From: an uncultured Prevotellaceae bacterium
Lineage (GTDB): Bacteria > Bacteroidota > Bacteroidia > Bacteroidales > Bacteroidaceae
Assembly: GCA_900316985.1 (NCBI GenBank)
Contig: ONFE01000036.1
Location: 1-33,748, forward strand
Direction: 5' to 3'
DNA: 33,748 nucleotides
Shown here: positions 30,902-33,748 of the stretch, piece after piece
Layout: every line of letters starts with the position of its first letter
How positions within the stretch are numbered: position 1 is the stretch's first letter
The notes under the pieces: model-generated
What the model was told of the DNA's origin: nothing
The model's database searches: none
What the model saw: the letters and a program-made list of their open reading frames with translations, nothing else
Position numbers and translations under genes: made by a program

Positions 30902-32607
30902 CCCTGTCCATTTCGAGGGCCGTCACCGAAGTCATTATTCAGTCCCTTGCCTGCCTGGACAACATTCATCACATAGTCGCCCAGTTTCTCGCATTCTGAG
31001 ATGAAATCCACATAGAACACACCGAGCTGATAGCTGTAGCGACCAGAGTTTACGTCATGCAGGTTCTGGTTTTTCAGTTGTGTACGATAGTTGTTGATTT
31101 CGTGTTCTATATTGACTGATTTCTTGAGACCTGCCTTCGTCGTAGGCAAGTCTATTTGCTTCAGCATCTCTGCCAATGCCCCATCCGCAAGTTGCATCAT
31201 CGTCAGCATATGCTTTGTCTGCTCTTCTGTGAATGCTTCCTGACAGTGCATGCGGTGGCGGTTCAGGGTGCGTCCCAAATTATAGACCGAATCGCCGATG
31301 GATTCCAGCTCCGTAATCTGCCGCAACATCTTTTGTATCTGGCTCTTCGATGCATCCGACAGTCGTCCTTCACTCACCTTATTCAGATACCCTGCAATCT
31401 CCATCTCCATCGAGTCTGTAATACTCTCATACTTCTCAATACGCGAAAAAAGCTTGTTGAACTCCACCTCATCCTGCGTCTGCAACAGTTCCGGCACGAA
31501 ACCGAACATCCGTTGGCAACGCTCCGCAAAACTGTGAATCTCCTTCTGGGCTTCCATGATACTGAGCTCGGCCGTCGAGAGCAGACCACCACTAATGAAC
31601 TTCAGGCGGTAGTCTTCGTCCTTTGCTTTCATCGGCAGCACCTTGCACACTAGGGCCTCAATCTGCCTTACAAAGCCGATGAGCAGCAGCGTGTTGATGA
31701 TATTGAAGGCGGTATGGAAGGTCGAGAGTTTATAAAGGTCGTTGCCACCGCCCATCACGTTATTGACAAACCAACTGACGGCATCACAGGCAGGATAGAA
31801 TACGATGAGGAAAACCACCACGCCAAACACATTGAAGAACATGTGGGCCAAAGCTGCACGGCGCGCCTGGGTGTTGGCAGTAAGTGAGGCCATGAAGGCC
31901 GTAATGGTTGTACCAATGTTCTGACCCATGGCCAAGGCTGCAGCCTGCTCGAAACCGAAGCCGGGGATGTTCATGCCGAAGAGCATCAGCGTGATAGCCA
32001 TCGTTGCGGCAGAGGCCTGTACTACCATGGTCACCAGGGCTCCCACGATGACAAACAACAAGATAGTGAAGAAAGAGTCCTGCGGCACATGGGCAAGCAT
32101 GCCTGCCACCATGTCGCCGATATTCATGGCGGTAGCCGCTTCCTGAAGGAACGACAAGCCCATGAAGAGGAACGAGAAGCCGAAGATGAATTCACCGATG
32201 CTCTTTCTGCTGCCCTTTCCACTGAAGATCAGCGGCATTCCCACGGCCAGCAGCGGGATGGCAAAAGCCGCAATGTTCACTTTGAAACCCACGGCCGAAA
32301 TAATCCATGCCGTAACCGTAGTACCGATGTTGGCACCCATGATGACACCGATCGACTGCGCCAGCGTCATCAGTCCGGCATTCACAAAACTCACCACCAT
32401 CACCGTCGTGGCACTCGATGATTGGATGAGTGCCGTGATGAGCACACCCGTCAGCACGCCCATCACTCGATTCTTGGTCATTGCCGCCAGAATACTGCGC
32501 AGGCGGTCGCCCGCAAACTTCTCGAGACCTTCCGACATTGTCTTCATTCCGAATAGGAACAATGCCAGAGAACCCACGAGAGAAAAAATGTTGGTTATCA
32601 ATTCCAT
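30898..32607 (-). CDS. Na+/phosphate cotransporter family protein with PhoU-like tail
   Basis: The product has 569 residues. Two inverted NptA/PNaS repeats are clear: QSSSATT (62-68) with GANIGTT (91-97), and a second pair with VVQASAATMAI and MGQNIGTTITA near 200-245. Several further spans reach about residue 325. Residues from about 345 to the end form helices of the PhoU type. The family moves phosphate with sodium across the inner membrane, the tail probably sensing or limiting uptake. Its promoter has a Pho-type array, in agreement with induction by phosphate shortage. It converges with the kinase gene with no terminator between. Confidence 0.92.
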   Translation of the reverse strand: MELITNIFSLVGSLALFLFGMKTMSEGLEKFAGDRLRSILAAMTKNRVMGVLTGVLITALIQSSSATTVMVVSFVNAGLMTLAQSIGVIMGANIGTTVTAWIISAVGFKVNIAAFAIPLLAVGMPLIFSGKGSRKSIGEFIFGFSFLFMGLSFLQEAATAMNIGDMVAGMLAHVPQDSFFTILLFVIVGALVTMVVQASAATMAITLMLFGMNIPGFGFEQAAALAMGQNIGTTITAFMASLTANTQARRAALAHMFFNVFGVVVFLIVFYPACDAVSWFVNNVMGGGNDLYKLSTFHTAFNIINTLLLIGFVRQIEALVCKVLPMKAKDEDYRLKFISGGLLSTAELSIMEAQKEIHSFAERCQRMFGFVPELLQTQDEVEFNKLFSRIEKYESITDSMEMEIAGYLNKVSEGRLSDASKSQIQKMLRQITELESIGDSVYNLGRTLNRHRMHCQEAFTEEQTKHMLTMMQLADGALAEMLKQIDLPTTKAGLKKSVNIEHEINNYRTQLKNQNLHDVNSGRYSYQLGVFYVDFISECEKLGDYVMNVVQAGKGLNNDFGDGPRNGQG

Positions 32608-32633
32608 TTATCCTTAATTCTGTAATTACGTTG

Positions 32634-32690
32634 CAAAGGTATTTCGAACTTATTACGCATCCGTTACGCTGATGTTACAATCCTGTTACA
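32634..32690 (-). promoter_or_regulatory. Pho-box-type promoter of the Na+/phosphate cotransporter
   Basis: On the minus strand four heptamers, TGTAACA (from 32690), TGTAACA (32679), CGTAACG (32668) and CGTAATA (32657), are each separated by four bases, an exact 11-bp period. Nine nt later comes TACCTTTG (32641-32634). The first unit starts 49 nt before the -7 box. The array lies where a -33 element would otherwise be. Confidence 0.8.
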
Positions 32691-32698
32691 TCCGACGT

Positions 32699-32755
32699 TG
32701 TCATCACACTTTCATGCTTTTGAAACAATAATGTAACACCCGTAACATACTTTTG
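32699..32755 (+). promoter_or_regulatory. Pho-box-type promoter of the 33-residue membrane protein
   Basis: Heptamers TGTCATC (32699), TTTCATG (32710), TGAAACA (32721) and TGTAACA (32732) keep an 11-bp period. Nine nt follow, then TACTTTTG (32748-32755). The spacing of 49 nt repeats the other two arrays. It lies back to back with the cotransporter array, only eight bp away. Confidence 0.78.
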
Positions 32756-32785
32756 CAGCGGTAATAACCAATAATTTGATTAATT

Positions 32786-32887
32786 ATGGAAAAGGAAAAA
32801 GCAGAAAGAATCATCAGGTTCATCGATTACGTGAGATTCATCATTATCGTATTATTTCTCACGCTGGCCTTCGTGGCTTTAGGGTGA
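32786..32887 (+). CDS. 33-residue single-span membrane protein under a Pho-type promoter
   Basis: An ATG at 32786 opens 33 codons ending at TGA (32885-32887). The N-terminal half is charged and probably amphipathic (MEKEKAERIIRFIDYVR), and the C-terminal half is one hydrophobic span (FIIIVLFLTLAFVALG). The ATG lies about 24 nt after the expected start of transcription from the promoter at 32699-32755, with no other gene that this promoter could serve nearby. I know no named family. By context it may act on the cotransporter, the sensor kinase or the membrane during phosphate shortage; this is inference. Confidence 0.65.
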   Translation: MEKEKAERIIRFIDYVRFIIIVLFLTLAFVALG

Positions 32888-32956
32888 AAATGACACGCCA
32901 ACATAGCAAACCTTCACGTTTTTAAAAATAATAACATTTAAAAAAATGCAATTAGC

Positions 32957-32986
32957 ATTGAATGCCAAGGATTTTTCGTAACTTTG
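32957..32986 (+). promoter_or_regulatory. Promoter of the malate dehydrogenase gene
   Basis: TAACTTTG (32979-32986) is a full -7 match. ATTG (32957-32960) is a partial upstream element, 18 nt away. It lies about 40 nt before the ATG. Confidence 0.6.
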
Positions 32987-33025
32987 CCCCCATAGTAAAG
33001 TTTTAACAGATTAATTATACAACAC

Positions 33026-33748
33026 TATGGCATTTTTAACTAACGACAAGTTGACCATCGTCGGCGCAGCCGGTATGATTGGTTCAAACATGGTTCAGAC
33101 AGCCCTGATGATGGGTCTGACAAACGACATCTGTCTCTATGACGTGTTCTCACCGGAAGGTGTGGCTGAGGAAATGCGCCAGAGCGGTTTCGGTAACGTG
33201 AAGATTACCGCCACCACCGACGCCAAGGAGGCTTTCACCAATGCGAAGTATATCATTTCTTCCGGTGGTGCTCCCCGTAAGGCTGGCATGACCCGTGAAG
33301 ACCTGCTCGCCGGCAACTGCAAGATTGCTGAGGAACTGGGCCAGAACATCAAGCAGTACTGCCCCGATGTGAAGCATGTGGTTATTATCTTCAACCCCGC
33401 TGACCTTACCGGTCTCGTGACATTACTCTATTCCGGACTGAAACCCGGTCAGGTAACAACCCTCGCTGGCCTTGACACCACTCGTCTGCAGAGTGCACTG
33501 GCTAAGAAGTTCAATGTGATGCAGGACGACATTACTGGTTGCGCTACCTATGGTGGCCACGGAGAGCAGATGGCCGTATTCGGAAGCCATGTAGAGATTG
33601 CCGGCCGCAAACTGACCGACATCATCGGAACTGCTGAATTCCCCGAGGCTGAATGGGAGCAGATGAAGACCGACGTTACCAAGGGCGGCGCCAAGATTAT
33701 CGAGCTCCGCGGACGCTCTTCTTTCCAGAGCCCCTCTTACCTCTCTGT
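33026..33748 (+). CDS. mdh: Malate dehydrogenase (3' end outside window)
   Basis: The first 241 codons are present; the family usually has 310-335. The NAD-binding glycine motif is at 13-19 (GAAGMIG). The substrate-loop segment is SSGGAPRKAGMTREDLL, followed by IIFNPADLTG, and the catalytic His lies in ATYGGHGEQMAVF. This is the lactate/malate dehydrogenase fold, and the overall sequence resembles the Bacteroidetes MDH group, which interconverts malate and oxaloacetate with NAD in the reductive branch to succinate. It has its own promoter and appears unrelated to the Pho genes upstream. Confidence 0.88.

Noticed and set aside
32089-32617. Long plus-strand ORFs over the cotransporter gene
   Set aside because: Antisense shadows; the minus-strand protein has clear NptA motifs throughout.

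Overview
The window looks like a Bacteroidales chromosome, most likely Prevotella or a close relative. The reasons are promoters with the Bacteroidetes -7 box TAnnTTTG (often with TTTG about 20 nt upstream), a general lack of Shine-Dalgarno sequences, a BspA-type leucine-rich-repeat surface protein, PCMD-domain proteins, a Prevotella-style C-terminal GLYIINGKK tail, and the gene order tRNAs-tuf-tRNA(Trp)-secE-nusG-rplKAJL-rpoBC followed by rpsL-rpsG-fusA-rpsJ. Genus is inferred from protein and signal style, not from a marker search.

Layout. 1-1300 (minus): the start of a BspA-like gene cut by the window edge, with a long structured 5' leader. 1345-5148 (minus): the str operon rpsL-rpsG-fusA-rpsJ, with its own promoter and a strong terminator straight after rpsJ, so the usual S10 operon does not follow. 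5188-8819 (minus): a DUF3467 gene behind a three-gene envelope operon (PCMD lipoprotein, beta-barrel protein, secreted PCMD protein whose C-terminal tail is cut off by a frameshift). 8853-23274 (minus): a very long transcription-translation block reading tRNA-Thr, tRNA-Tyr, tRNA-Gly, tRNA-Thr, tuf, tRNA-Trp, secE, nusG, rplK, rplA, rplJ, rplL, rpoB, rpoC, trpS, with internal hairpins that look like attenuators or processing sites. 23292-24965 (minus): hpf, a XerC/D recombinase and rpsU. 25020-28531 (minus): an aminopeptidase P, a small membrane protein and an MFS-like transporter whose C-terminus looks replaced.

28588-32887 is the most interesting part. It holds a PhoB-like response regulator and PhoR-like kinase (plus), a convergent Na+/phosphate cotransporter with a PhoU-like tail (minus), and a 33-residue single-span membrane protein (plus). 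Three promoters here (regulator, cotransporter, small protein) each carry heptamers related to TGTCATA/TGTAACA at an exact 11-bp period. In all three the first heptamer begins exactly 49 nt upstream of a TAnnTTTG box, and the arrays for the cotransporter and the small protein lie back to back. This looks like a complete local Pho regulon with an undescribed small membrane protein as a member. The window ends inside a malate dehydrogenase gene (plus).

Short tandem heptamer or octamer repeats of four different sequences occur at four places, two inside coding sequences. One lies inside the PhoR-like kinase, where loss or gain of one 7-bp unit would shift the frame before the ATP-binding domain.
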